The notes under the pieces are model-generated. The model had not been told where the DNA came from, did no database searches, and saw only the letters and a list, made by a program, of their open reading frames with translations. A program made the position numbers and the translations under genes. Positions 32,340 to 40,464 of a stretch of DNA of 64,000 nt are shown here, piece by piece. Source of the DNA: Pseudaminobacter soli (ex Li et al. 2025) (GTDB lineage Bacteria > Pseudomonadota > Alphaproteobacteria > Rhizobiales > Rhizobiaceae); NCBI RefSeq assembly GCF_003012705.1, contig NZ_PXYL01000005.1, positions 186,001-250,000 on the forward strand, written 5' to 3'. The stretch's first letter is position 1; every line of letters starts with the position of its first letter.

Positions 32340-33299
32340 ATGACGGATCTCTTTTACGACATCCCCGGAAATCCCAGGCCGGACGGCGGCGTCTGCGGCT
32401 TCCTCACGGCACGCGACGGCAAGAAGTTTCGCTATGCCCATTTCCCCCCAACAGCGCGGCCGCTGAACGGCACGGTGGTGCTGCTGGCCGGGCGCAACGA
32501 AAGCATCGAGAAATATTTCGAGACCATCCGCGACCTCGCCGCGCGTGGGTTCGGCGTCGCCACTTTGGATTGGCGCGGCCAGGGTGCCTCGGATCGCCTG
32601 CTGCACGACGGCGCACGCGGCTATGTTCGCAGCTTCGACGACTACGAGCGTGATCTCGAGCAGTTCTTCTCCGAGGTCGTGCTGCCCGACTGCCGCGGCC
32701 CCTATTACCTGCTTGCGCATTCGACCGGGGCGCTGGTTGCGCTGCTCGCCGCTCCCTCCCTGGTGAACCGCATCCGCCGCATGGTCCTGATGGCGCCGTT
32801 TCTGGCGCTCGCCAAGTCACCGTTATCGATGCAGGCTCTGGGACGCTTTGCTTCCTTCTGTTGCGGGGCCGGGCTCGGTCGGCTCTATGCGCCCGGCGGG
32901 CGCGACACGCGAAAAGCCGAGCCTTTCGACCAGAACAAGCTGACCAGTGACCAAAGGCGCTACGAGCGCAACAGCCTTCTCTACGAGACCTATCCGCAAC
33001 TGGCCGTCAGCGGCCCGACGCTGGCCTGGATCCGTGCCGCCAGTAACGCCATCGCCCGTGCGCAGGAGCCCGATTTCATGGCGCGACTGCAGATCCCCAT
33101 GCTGCTGGTCGCCGCCGGTGCCGATGCGGTGGTTTCGAGCTATGCCATCGAGGCCTATGCCGCGCGGCTGCGCGTCGGCTCGATGCTGACCATACGCGGC
33201 GCACGCCACGAACTGCTGCAGGAAGCCGACATCTACCGCGAGCAGCTGCTCGCGGCCTTCGATGCCTTCGTGCCCGGCAGCGACGCGCCGGTGATGTGA
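32340..33299 (+). CDS. Alpha/beta hydrolase, lysophospholipase (PldB-like)
   Basis: 319 residues. The canonical fold shows the oxyanion strand VVLLAGRNESIEKYFETI, DWRGQGASD, the nucleophile elbow LLAHSTGAL (serine), an acid in VAAGADAVVS and the catalytic histidine in RGARHELLQE. The serine-hydrolase type is that of lysophospholipase L2/monoglyceride lipase. There is no signal peptide, so it acts in the cytosol or at the inner membrane. It converges with hisN. Confidence 0.88.
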   Translation: MTDLFYDIPGNPRPDGGVCGFLTARDGKKFRYAHFPPTARPLNGTVVLLAGRNESIEKYFETIRDLAARGFGVATLDWRGQGASDRLLHDGARGYVRSFDDYERDLEQFFSEVVLPDCRGPYYLLAHSTGALVALLAAPSLVNRIRRMVLMAPFLALAKSPLSMQALGRFASFCCGAGLGRLYAPGGRDTRKAEPFDQNKLTSDQRRYERNSLLYETYPQLAVSGPTLAWIRAASNAIARAQEPDFMARLQIPMLLVAAGADAVVSSYAIEAYAARLRVGSMLTIRGARHELLQEADIYREQLLAAFDAFVPGSDAPVM

Positions 33300-33338
33300 G
33301 GTTTTCTCATCCGCGGCTTGGCGCCTGCGACTGGCTGG

Positions 33339-34139
33339 TCAGCCCCGCAAATACTCCATAGCCGCGGCATGCAGTTCCGGCGTGGCGGCCGCAAGAATGT
33401 CGCCGCCCTTCTCGGCCGGCTCGCCGGTGAAGGTAGTGACCACGCCGCCCGCCTTCTCGATGATCGGGATCAGCGCAACGATGTCATAGGGCTGCAGGCC
33501 CGGATCGGTGACGATGTCGGCATGGCCGGCGGCCACCATGGCGAAGGCATAGCAATCGGTCCCGTAGCGTGCGAGGCGCACCTGCTTTTCCAGCCGGTCG
33601 TACAGCGCGCGCTTCTCGCCCTTGAACAGCGCAGGCGTGGTAGTGAAGAGCGTCGCATCGGCAAGTGAGGTTGTCTTGCGCGTCGAAAGCTTGCGGGTGC
33701 CGCCCGGCCCCTCATAGTAGGAGCCGTTGGCATCGGCATAGAACAGCTCGCCCGTAAACGGTTGCGACATCATGCCGGCAACCGCATCGCCATCCACCGT
33801 GAGCCCCACCAGCGTGCCCCACACCGGCAGGCCGGAAATATAGGCGCGCGTGCCGTCGATCGGATCGATCACCCAGACATGGCTGCTCGAGACATTCTCG
33901 TTGCCGTGCTCTTCGCCAAGAATGCCGTGCGCCGGATATTCCGCGTTGATCAGCGCGCGAATGGCACGTTCGGCCTCGCGGTCGGCCTCCGTCACCGGGT
34001 CGAAACCGCCTGCCTCCTTGTTGGAGACAGTGTTCTGCCGACGAAATCGCGGCAAGGTCTCCGCCGCCGCAGCTTCGGCGATCCGCCGCATGAAATCCAC
34101 CGTGACTGGCAATCGCCCCTCCTGATCCTGCGCAAGCAT
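33339..34139 (-). CDS. hisN: Histidinol-phosphatase, inositol monophosphatase family
   Basis: 266 residues. Metal-binding motifs of the Mg-dependent phosphatase family are GEEHGNEN, WVIDPIDGTRAYI and GLQPYDIVALIPIIEKAGG, with the first acidic site in DPVTEADREAE. In Hyphomicrobiales this gene usually provides the histidinol-phosphate phosphatase step; inositol or another sugar phosphatase (SuhB) is the alternative. The start MLAQDQ at 34139 is preferred; ATG 34154 is in frame. It is divergent from mmgR, and both belong to the conserved hisN-mmgR-hutG neighbourhood. Confidence 0.85.
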   Translation of the reverse strand: MLAQDQEGRLPVTVDFMRRIAEAAAAETLPRFRRQNTVSNKEAGGFDPVTEADREAERAIRALINAEYPAHGILGEEHGNENVSSSHVWVIDPIDGTRAYISGLPVWGTLVGLTVDGDAVAGMMSQPFTGELFYADANGSYYEGPGGTRKLSTRKTTSLADATLFTTTPALFKGEKRALYDRLEKQVRLARYGTDCYAFAMVAAGHADIVTDPGLQPYDIVALIPIIEKAGGVVTTFTGEPAEKGGDILAAATPELHAAAMEYLRG

Positions 34140-34197
34140 GGTTCCTGTTCGCATACGATTTGCCACAGTGCAGCGGCTTAAAAAAGCGTGAATGTCG

Positions 34198-34227
34198 CTT
34201 GACTTTTGTGCAGTGCACAATAACCTT
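34198..34227 (+). promoter_or_regulatory. mmgR promoter with palindrome between -35 and -10
   Basis: The -35 box CTTGAC (34198-34203) is a strong alphaproteobacterial RpoD element. A perfect 15-base palindrome TTGTGCA-G-TGCACAA (34206-34220) fills the spacer, and a weak -10 (TAACCT at 34221-34226) follows. Position and symmetry suggest a repressor or activator site controlling the sRNA. Confidence 0.7.
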
Positions 34228-34228
34228 T

Positions 34229-34316
34229 CAGTCAGACAGCCTGGCTGTCCAATGCCCTCCTTGGGCGTTTCCTCCCTAGACTTCGACCGCGCTGTGCGAA
34301 CGGCGCGGTTTTTTTT
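34229..34316 (+). ncRNA. mmgR: mmgR/suhB-type (alpha-r8) trans-acting sRNA
   Basis: About 85 bases. Hairpin one is GACAG-CCTGG-CTGTC (34235-34249). Hairpin two is GCCC-TCCTT-GGGC (34254-34266) with an anti-Shine-Dalgarno loop. A single-stranded TTTCCTCCC (34268-34276) precedes the terminator ACCGCGC / GCGCGGT (34286-34309) and eight T residues. This architecture beside an inositol-monophosphatase-family gene and N-formylglutamate amidohydrolase matches the suhB/mmgR RNA family. In Sinorhizobium MmgR is an Hfq-bound RNA that limits polyhydroxybutyrate storage. The 5' end is estimated. Confidence 0.83.
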
Positions 34317-34356
34317 GAGATGTCTTGGCTTCAGCTGGTCGGTTGGGTCGCGTCCG

Positions 34357-35247
34357 CTATTCGGCGGCGAGTGGCAGATCGCGGATGTCGTCGTCGGGAA
34401 TGGACATCAGGTCGGCGCAGAAGCGGCTGAGATCGTCGGCCAGCGCATCGAAGCCCGCCGAGCGCTGAAAAGTCCGCTCGTTCATGTAGAGGCCGCGGTT
34501 GATCTCGATCTGCAGCGCATGGAGATTGCGCGGCGGGCGGCCGTAATGTTCGGTGATGAAGCCGCCGGCATATGGCTTGTTGTGTGCAACCGTGTAGCCC
34601 ATCGAGATCAGCAAGCCGATCGCCGCCTCCGTGAGAGCGCGCGAGGCTGATGTGCCGAAGCGGTCGCCGACGATGAAATCCGGCCGAATGCCGTTTTCGC
34701 CGCTGCGCACACTGGCGGGCATGGAGTGACAGTCGATCAGCACGCCAAAGCCGAAACGCGCATGGGTGCGCGTGAGCAGCCGCTTCAGCGTGTCATGATA
34801 TGGCTTGTAGATCGCCTCGATACGGCAGATCGCCTCCGCCAGCGGCAGCCTGCCGGGATAGATGTCGAGCCCCTCGCCCACCAGCCGCGGCACCGTGCCG
34901 AGCCCGCCGGCCACCCGCGCCGAGCGGATATTGGCGAAGGGCGGCACCGGCTCGACGAACATGCGCGGATCGAGCTCCCAGGGCTCGCGGTTGACGTCGA
35001 GATAGGCGCGCGGAAAATTCGCCGCCAGCAATGGCGCGCCGAGCCCGACCACTCCGCCGAACAGCTCGTCGACAAAACAGTCTTCCGAACGGCGGATGGC
35101 GTCGCGATCGAGCCGCGCCATGGCAAGGAAGCGCTCGGGATAGTGCCGGCCGCTGTGCGGCGAGTTGAAGACGAAGGGCACCCGCTGTTCCGCGCTCGCC
35201 CGAACTTCGAAGGGCGCCACCACGGAAAAGTCGTCATTGGCCGTCAT
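34357..35247 (-). CDS. hutG: N-formylglutamate amidohydrolase family protein
   Basis: 296 residues. Family motifs are FVFNSPHSGRHYP, ANFPRAYLDVNREPWELD, LIDCHSMPAS, DFIVGDRFG and LQIEINRGLYMNE. The zinc-dependent fold hydrolyses N-formylglutamate to glutamate and formate in histidine breakdown, though the stand-alone paralogue next to cpdR may act on another N-acyl amino acid. The start MTANDDFS at 35247 fits better than the longer frame. No other hut genes are nearby. Confidence 0.87.
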   Translation of the reverse strand: MTANDDFSVVAPFEVRASAEQRVPFVFNSPHSGRHYPERFLAMARLDRDAIRRSEDCFVDELFGGVVGLGAPLLAANFPRAYLDVNREPWELDPRMFVEPVPPFANIRSARVAGGLGTVPRLVGEGLDIYPGRLPLAEAICRIEAIYKPYHDTLKRLLTRTHARFGFGVLIDCHSMPASVRSGENGIRPDFIVGDRFGTSASRALTEAAIGLLISMGYTVAHNKPYAGGFITEHYGRPPRNLHALQIEINRGLYMNERTFQRSAGFDALADDLSRFCADLMSIPDDDIRDLPLAAE

Positions 35248-35461
35248 GGCGCATATCCAGGCTGGCAAGCACGCTGTCTCATGTCACGAAGGTGCCATCA
35301 GGCGGGCGGCAAGTCCAGCAATTCGCAAGTTGGCGGCGCGATGCCGCCGGATGACGCTGCGGGCGGCATTCACTTGATGTTTACCCTCCGCGCTTCATAT
35401 ACGGGATGGTTAACGGGGCTCCTGCACAGCGGGTCCCGCGGAGTGATTCGGACAGGATACG

Positions 35462-35824
35462 ATGGCACGCATTCTTCTGGCGGAAGACGACGACGACATG
35501 CGTCGGTTTCTGGTGAAGGCGCTGGAACGCGCCGGTTATGACGTAAGCGATTTCGACAACGGCGCCAGCGCCTATGAGCGCCTGCGCGAAGAGCCCTTCT
35601 CGCTGTTGCTGACCGATATCGTCATGCCGGAAATGGACGGCATCGAGCTCGCCCGCCGCGCCACCGAAATCGACCCCGATTTGAAGGTGATGTTCATCAC
35701 CGGATTCGCGGCCGTGGCCCTCAATCCCGATTCGAAAGCGCCGCGCGACGCCAAGGTTCTGTCGAAACCCTTCCATCTGCGCGACCTCGTCACCGAGGTC
35801 GAAAAAATGTTGCACGCCGCCTGA
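35462..35824 (+). CDS. cpdR: CpdR-type single-domain response regulator
   Basis: 120 residues, a receiver domain only. Acidic pocket EDDDD at 8-12, phosphoacceptor Asp in LLLTDIVMPEMDG, Thr/Gly in FITGFA, and the Lys in KVLSKPFHLRDL. This matches CpdR, which when unphosphorylated helps ClpXP degrade cell-cycle regulators such as CtrA; it is phosphorylated by the CckA-ChpT relay. The ATG follows a gap after the divergently oriented hutG. Confidence 0.93.
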   Translation: MARILLAEDDDDMRRFLVKALERAGYDVSDFDNGASAYERLREEPFSLLLTDIVMPEMDGIELARRATEIDPDLKVMFITGFAAVALNPDSKAPRDAKVLSKPFHLRDLVTEVEKMLHAA

Positions 35825-35930
35825 GGCGGATTTGCGGGCTTTGGGAAAGGCTGGTCAAAAAACTGCAACTTTTCCCATTTCTCGCTATTGACGGCCCAGG
35901 CCAAAAGTGGTCTATGCCGCCTCGTCGGAT

Positions 35931-36005
<75 letters not shown>

Positions 36006-36194
36006 TCCACCCAGAAAATCAAGTACTTAGCGTCAGGCGCAATCGTCAGACGTCGGCTTTTGAGCACCAGCGAGACACCGCTTTCCGTAGGAGCCGGTGC
36101 CGCCGCTCGATGGCATACGTCGACCGGTCTACCACCACCATAGGCGTTCCGATTCCGTTTGGCGTTGCGCGGCGTTACGAGCGGCCAACCTTCA

Positions 36195-37913
36195 CTATCT
36201 GGCGGCTTTGATCAGCTCGGCGGCGCGGCCGCCGATCATGAAGGCCGGGGCATTGGTCGGACCCGAAATGATCGACGGCATGACAGATGCGTCCGCCACG
36301 CGCAGGCCGCGCAGGCCGTGGACATGAAGCTCGCTGTCAACCACGGCATCGGCGCCGGTACCAATCTTGGCCGTGCCTACCGCGTGACCGAAACTGGCAG
36401 ACGCGGTCCGCGCGAAGTCGATCAAGTCCTGCCGGCTGGTGGCTTTGGGACCTGGTACGACCTCTGCTTCACGGACGCCGTCGAGCGCAGCCTTGTTGCC
36501 GAGCTCGCGGGCCGCTTCGATCGCCCGCACTATTGCCGCGAGATCGCGGTCCGTACCCAGATGATTGCCTTCGATGATGGGCGCATCGCGCCAATCCGCG
36601 CTGGCGAGCCGCACATGGCCGCGACTGGTCGGCTGAACGAGCGCGGGCGCGATCGTAAAACCTTCCGTCGGGGGAGCGCCGAAACGGGCCGCTGCCTCCG
36701 GCGTCGCGAGCGGAAGCTGCTCCAGCACAAGGTTGATATCGGTCGGATGGCCGTCGACGCCGCTCGACAAGTAGATTTCGGCCTCCACCGCATTGCTGTC
36801 CGCGGGGCGCTCCGGCATCTTGCCCTTGTATTGGTAGACGACGCCGGAGACCAGGACATGATCCTGCAGGTTCTGGCCGACTCCCGGCAAATTCGCGACC
36901 GGCTCGATGCCGAGTTTTCGAAGCTGCGTGGCGTCACCCACGCCGGACAACATGAGAAGCTTCGCACTATGGATCGTGCCGGACGCGAGGATCACTTCAC
37001 GACTTGCCCTGACGCTTTTGGCACCATCGGCGGTGACAAGTTCCACGCCGCTTGCACGATCGCCCTCGAAGACGACCTTGGTGACGGTGCTGTTGAGGAG
37101 CAGAGTGAGGTTGGGACGGTCGAGGTTCGGCTGCAAGAAGGCGCGCGACGCGCTCACCCGTGAGCCATCAGCGGCGATATTCATATTGATATAGCCGGCC
37201 CCAGCGCGCATCGGGCCGTTCATGTCGTCGATGATGGGAAAACCCATCTGACGCGCAGCCTCCAGGAAGGCTGGGGCCGTCGGATGGGGATCGCCGGGTA
37301 TCCGGATGTGAACGGGTCCGCCGACGCCGCGCCATTGGTTCGCGCCGCCTTCCCAATCCTCCTGGGCCTTGTATGTCGGCAAGACGTCCTTGAAGCCCCA
37401 TCCCTTCGCGCCGCCTGCCTCCCAGGCGTCGTAGTCGCGCTCCAGTCCGCGCGACCACACCATCGCGTTGATGGAGCTGCCGCCACCCAGCACGTGACCA
37501 AGCGCCATGTTGAATTTTCGGTTGTTGAGCTGGGGAACGGGTGCGATCGGTAGATTCCAGTCCAAGGGACCGCTGACATTATAGAACCAGATACTGGGAT
37601 TGCTGATCGTGGGTGCCGTATCAGCGCCGCCCGATTCAATGACCAGAACTTTGGCGCCGGTCTTTGACAGCTCGCCGGCAACGATCGAGCCCGAGGCGCC
37701 TGCACCCACGACGATGTAGTCGTAGGCGCCCCCGAGCTTGGCCTGGTTGGCCGCCTGATTGTCGCCGGCGGCGAACGCGTGATCTGACATGGCGGGCGAA
37801 AGCCCGGGGGTAAGACCGGCAGCGCTGGCGACGCTCAGGAAACGGCGCCTGCTCAGTCGCCCGCTTGCGACCCGGTCCAGAAGAACCTGCATCCGTTCAT
37901 TGGCATTGGGCAT
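36195..37913 (-). CDS. GMC-family FAD oxidoreductase with Tat-like signal
   Basis: 572 residues. The N-terminus has the twin-arginine motif LSRRRFLSVASAAGL, so export by Tat is likely. The FAD-binding Rossmann motif is YIVVGAGASGSIVAGEL, and GMC signatures are HVLGGGSSINAMVWSRG and GTIHSAKLLMLSGVG. The C-terminal catalytic pair is His in SFGHAVGTAKIG and Asn in GPTNAPAFMIG. Substrates are alcohols or sugars; which one is unknown. ATG 37913 has GGAGG 7 bases before it. It is oriented towards tRNA-Val and reads in the same direction as the SnoaL-like gene. Confidence 0.9.
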   Translation of the reverse strand: MPNANERMQVLLDRVASGRLSRRRFLSVASAAGLTPGLSPAMSDHAFAAGDNQAANQAKLGGAYDYIVVGAGASGSIVAGELSKTGAKVLVIESGGADTAPTISNPSIWFYNVSGPLDWNLPIAPVPQLNNRKFNMALGHVLGGGSSINAMVWSRGLERDYDAWEAGGAKGWGFKDVLPTYKAQEDWEGGANQWRGVGGPVHIRIPGDPHPTAPAFLEAARQMGFPIIDDMNGPMRAGAGYINMNIAADGSRVSASRAFLQPNLDRPNLTLLLNSTVTKVVFEGDRASGVELVTADGAKSVRASREVILASGTIHSAKLLMLSGVGDATQLRKLGIEPVANLPGVGQNLQDHVLVSGVVYQYKGKMPERPADSNAVEAEIYLSSGVDGHPTDINLVLEQLPLATPEAAARFGAPPTEGFTIAPALVQPTSRGHVRLASADWRDAPIIEGNHLGTDRDLAAIVRAIEAARELGNKAALDGVREAEVVPGPKATSRQDLIDFARTASASFGHAVGTAKIGTGADAVVDSELHVHGLRGLRVADASVMPSIISGPTNAPAFMIGGRAAELIKAAR

Positions 37914-38184
37914 CTTGGATCCTCCATTTTGGCGGCCGAGCGTGGTGCCGGGCGCAATGGGGTTCAGATCGGGTATTGGCGCTTGTGATCTCAATCTAGG
38001 GCGATTTACGAACTCGCACGCCCCTGCAGCCTCTCGGCAAGGAAAGCACCGATGGCATCGAGGGACTGTGCCGCCGCCTTCAACTTTCCAATGCTGGCGG
38101 CTGCTGCACGCTCGGAAGCCGCTGCCCCAGAGAGATGGCGATGTCCTTTGCGTGTTCGCAGAAGGACATCGCGGATGTGCCTGG

Positions 38185-38652
38185 TCAGTGTCTGAAGGCT
38201 GCTTCGAGATTCATGAGCACACCAAGCTGTGCCAGAAGAATGGGAACCGCGACGTAGCAGTGAAATGACGTGACTTTCCCGCCTTCCACGTGGAAGACGT
38301 CGCAGCACGGCGTGTGCATTTCTTTCCCTGTCGGAGGAATTGTCCCAGCCGGCATCACCAGATCGCCCTTATGCGTGCCATTCAGCGACAATTCGACGAT
38401 GACGACATTCTCGTAGAAATAGAGGCTATTGAGCTCCCTGTGCATGTCGGGGAAAGCGGCGGCATAGACGTCGACCGTGATGCCGATGTCGGAGCCATAG
38501 TACTTCTTTCCGCCGGCCACATCATAGAAGTAGCCGCCGTCCGCAAAGAGCGAGACAAATTTCGGCGTGTCTTTGGAGTCAGCCTCGGCGTAATGGTACA
38601 GGCTGCGGATCAGTTGCTCATTGCGGATCTGGTCTGCTGTTTTGACGTTCAT
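38185..38652 (-). CDS. SnoaL-like (NTF2-fold) protein
   Basis: 155 residues of the cystatin/NTF2 alpha+beta barrel. Visible conserved stretches are NEQLIRSLYHYAEADSKDTPKFVSLFADGGYFYDVAGG, GKEMHTPCCDVFHVEGGK and SFHCYVAVPILLAQLG. SnoaL-like proteins are hydrolases, isomerases or binding proteins for small polycyclic or polar compounds; no function can be assigned. It lies upstream of the GMC oxidoreductase, with a 271-base gap, and is divergent from the LysR gene, suggesting common control. Confidence 0.8.
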   Translation of the reverse strand: MNVKTADQIRNEQLIRSLYHYAEADSKDTPKFVSLFADGGYFYDVAGGKKYYGSDIGITVDVYAAAFPDMHRELNSLYFYENVVIVELSLNGTHKGDLVMPAGTIPPTGKEMHTPCCDVFHVEGGKVTSFHCYVAVPILLAQLGVLMNLEAAFRH

Positions 38653-38796
38653 CTTCCACCTACCAAAACTCTATACGACCTGAAGAAGGGGGAAAGCTCG
38701 AAGCGGCCAATCGCTGTTCCGCGGGTATCGCAGGATGCAACGGGTTCCGCTCAATCCGAGTTTATGGACAGCGGCTCGATTTAGAAATAGAAACTA

Positions 38797-38815
38797 TCGA
38801 AACCCAAGGTTTCGA
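38797..38815. promoter_or_regulatory. LysR operator candidate
   Basis: Perfect inverted repeat TCGAAACC-CAA-GGTTTCGA, 11 bases upstream of the LysR start and in the gap between the divergent LysR and SnoaL-like genes. It fits a T-N11-A recognition site, positioned for autoregulation. Confidence 0.6.
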
Positions 38816-38826
38816 AGTTTATCATC

Positions 38827-39723
38827 ATGGCCAGACTGCCGGACCTTGAAGGGCTCGCCATTTTCGCGAAGGTTGCGGAGTGCCGCTCCTTCGCCGAAGC
38901 AGCCGCTGAGCTGAGGCTCTCGAAAGCGACCGTATCAAAGGCGGTCAGCAGGGTTGAGGCGCGGCTCGGCGCGCGGCTGATCATCCGCACGGCTCGCCGC
39001 TTCGAGCTGACAGATGCCGGACGACTGCTCGTGGGCCGCGCTGCCCACATCCTTTCCGAGGGGGAAACAGCCGAGGATGTTGCCAAGGCCCAGGCTAGAA
39101 CTCCGAGCGGATTGGCGCGGCTGACCGCTCCCATGTCCTTCGGCATGTTGCGGGTGGCCCCACTACTTCCGGAGTTTCTTTCCGCCTTCCCCGACATATC
39201 GATCGATCTCCATTTGAGTGACGCAATGATGGACCTCATCGGGGAAGGTTTCGACGCTGCGATCCGCATCGCCGTCCAGCCCGGCGCCTCGCTCGTTGCA
39301 CAGCGGCTGTGCGAGATGCCGCGCCACCTGGTCGCCTCGCCCGCTTACCTGGATAAGCACGGGAGACCGCGACAACCGCTCGACCTCTCGCAGCACCGCT
39401 GCATCAGCTACAGCTACACCATGACCACGGAGATCTGGCGCTTCACGAAGGGCAGTAAATCCGTCAGCGTGCGCCCCTCGGGTCCGCTTCGGGTGAACAA
39501 TGGAGATGCCATGCTGCCGGCACTGATCGCGGGCATTGGCGTCGGCATCTTACCGGAATTTCTGCTGGGCGAGGCGCTTCAGTCCAATCAGCTAGAGCGA
39601 TTGCTGCCTGATTGGTCTATCCCACCGGGCGCTGTCCACTGGGTGACGCCGCCCGAGGGGCCGCTGCCAAAACGCGTCGAAGTCCTCGGCAAATATCTGA
39701 TCGAGAAGTTGGCCCAGGGCTAA
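38827..39723 (+). CDS. LysR-family transcriptional regulator
   Basis: 298 residues. The N-terminal winged helix-turn-helix (about 5-65) reads AIFAKVAECRSFAEAAAELRLSKATVSKAVSRVEARLGARLI. The C-terminal co-inducer domain resembles the DsdC/CrgA-like (PBP2) class with LTAPMSFGMLRVAPLLPEF, IAVQPGASLVAQRL and DAMLPALIAGIGVGILPEF. The ligand is unknown. It is divergent from the SnoaL-like/GMC genes, which are its most likely targets. Confidence 0.92.
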   Translation: MARLPDLEGLAIFAKVAECRSFAEAAAELRLSKATVSKAVSRVEARLGARLIIRTARRFELTDAGRLLVGRAAHILSEGETAEDVAKAQARTPSGLARLTAPMSFGMLRVAPLLPEFLSAFPDISIDLHLSDAMMDLIGEGFDAAIRIAVQPGASLVAQRLCEMPRHLVASPAYLDKHGRPRQPLDLSQHRCISYSYTMTTEIWRFTKGSKSVSVRPSGPLRVNNGDAMLPALIAGIGVGILPEFLLGEALQSNQLERLLPDWSIPPGAVHWVTPPEGPLPKRVEVLGKYLIEKLAQG

Positions 39724-39924
39724 GTCGCATAGCTGGGCCATCACCTTACCAAGGAAGCGGTCGATCTTTACGCCGGGAAGGCGAACTGGTATCTCGCAGG
39801 CAGTGGCATCACTGCCTCCGGTCGCAGCCTACCCGGTCAAAACAAGGACACCGAGATAGTCATCACACGTCGCAGCCCGTGCGATGTGACTGCGTTGGGG
39901 GCCTTATTGGAAAGGCACTCACAC

Positions 39925-40392
39925 TTGTCGCAATCCAACATCTACTCAGAACTCACCCAACTCGGCAAAGACACGCCGATCCCCGCCAGTCCGGAGACCG
40001 CCGTACTGGAACGGGTGCGCAACCCGCAGGCCGGCACTCGCTATTGCGTCCGCTTCACCGCGCCCGAATTCACCTCACTCTGCCCGATGACGGGTCAGCC
40101 CGACTTCGCGCATCTGGTGATCGACTACGTTCCCGGCGAGTGGCTGGTCGAAAGCAAGTCGCTAAAACTGTTCCTGACGTCCTTCCGCAACCACGGTGCC
40201 TTCCACGAGGATTGCACCGTGTCGATCGCCAGACGGCTCGTCGACCGTCTGGAGCCCGAATGGCTCAGGATCGGCGGTTACTGGTATCCGCGCGGCGGAA
40301 TTCCGATCGACGTCTTTTACCAGACCGGCACGGCGCCGGCCGACGTCTGGATCCCCGAGCAGGGCGTTCCGCCCTACCGCGGACGGGGATGA
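39925..40392 (+). CDS. queF: NADPH-dependent 7-cyano-7-deazaguanine reductase
   Basis: 155 residues of the short T-fold QueF type. It reduces preQ0 to preQ1 for queuosine in tRNA. The catalytic Cys is in [16 protein letters not shown], substrate motifs include [20 protein letters not shown], and the NADPH-binding helix is [11 protein letters not shown]. The start TTG 39925 gives [15 protein letters not shown], matching family length; GGAAAGG lies 9 bases upstream. The frame is open 65 codons further back without a convincing start codon (see findings). No preQ1 riboswitch is seen. Confidence 0.9.
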   Translation: MSQSNIYSELTQLGKDTPIPASPETAVLERVRNPQAGTRYCVRFTAPEFTSLCPMTGQPDFAHLVIDYVPGEWLVESKSLKLFLTSFRNHGAFHEDCTVSIARRLVDRLEPEWLRIGGYWYPRGGIPIDVFYQTGTAPADVWIPEQGVPPYRGRG

Positions 40393-40464
40393 TCCGGCGC
40401 ACAGACGAAAGCGGCGCCCATTGACGCCGCTCGATCTAGTGCTCTTGTCGCCTCCCCTATCGGG

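Noticed and set aside
38006..38184. Minus-strand open frame after the SnoaL-like stop, with an alanine-rich peptide
   Set aside because: There is no start codon with a ribosome site, and the SnoaL-like protein already ends in a family-typical tail. A frameshifted extension is not needed.
36006..40460. Possible integrated element at tRNA-Val
   Set aside because: No integrase, relaxase or repeated tRNA 3' end was found in the downstream 4 kb, so only an accessory gene group is reported.
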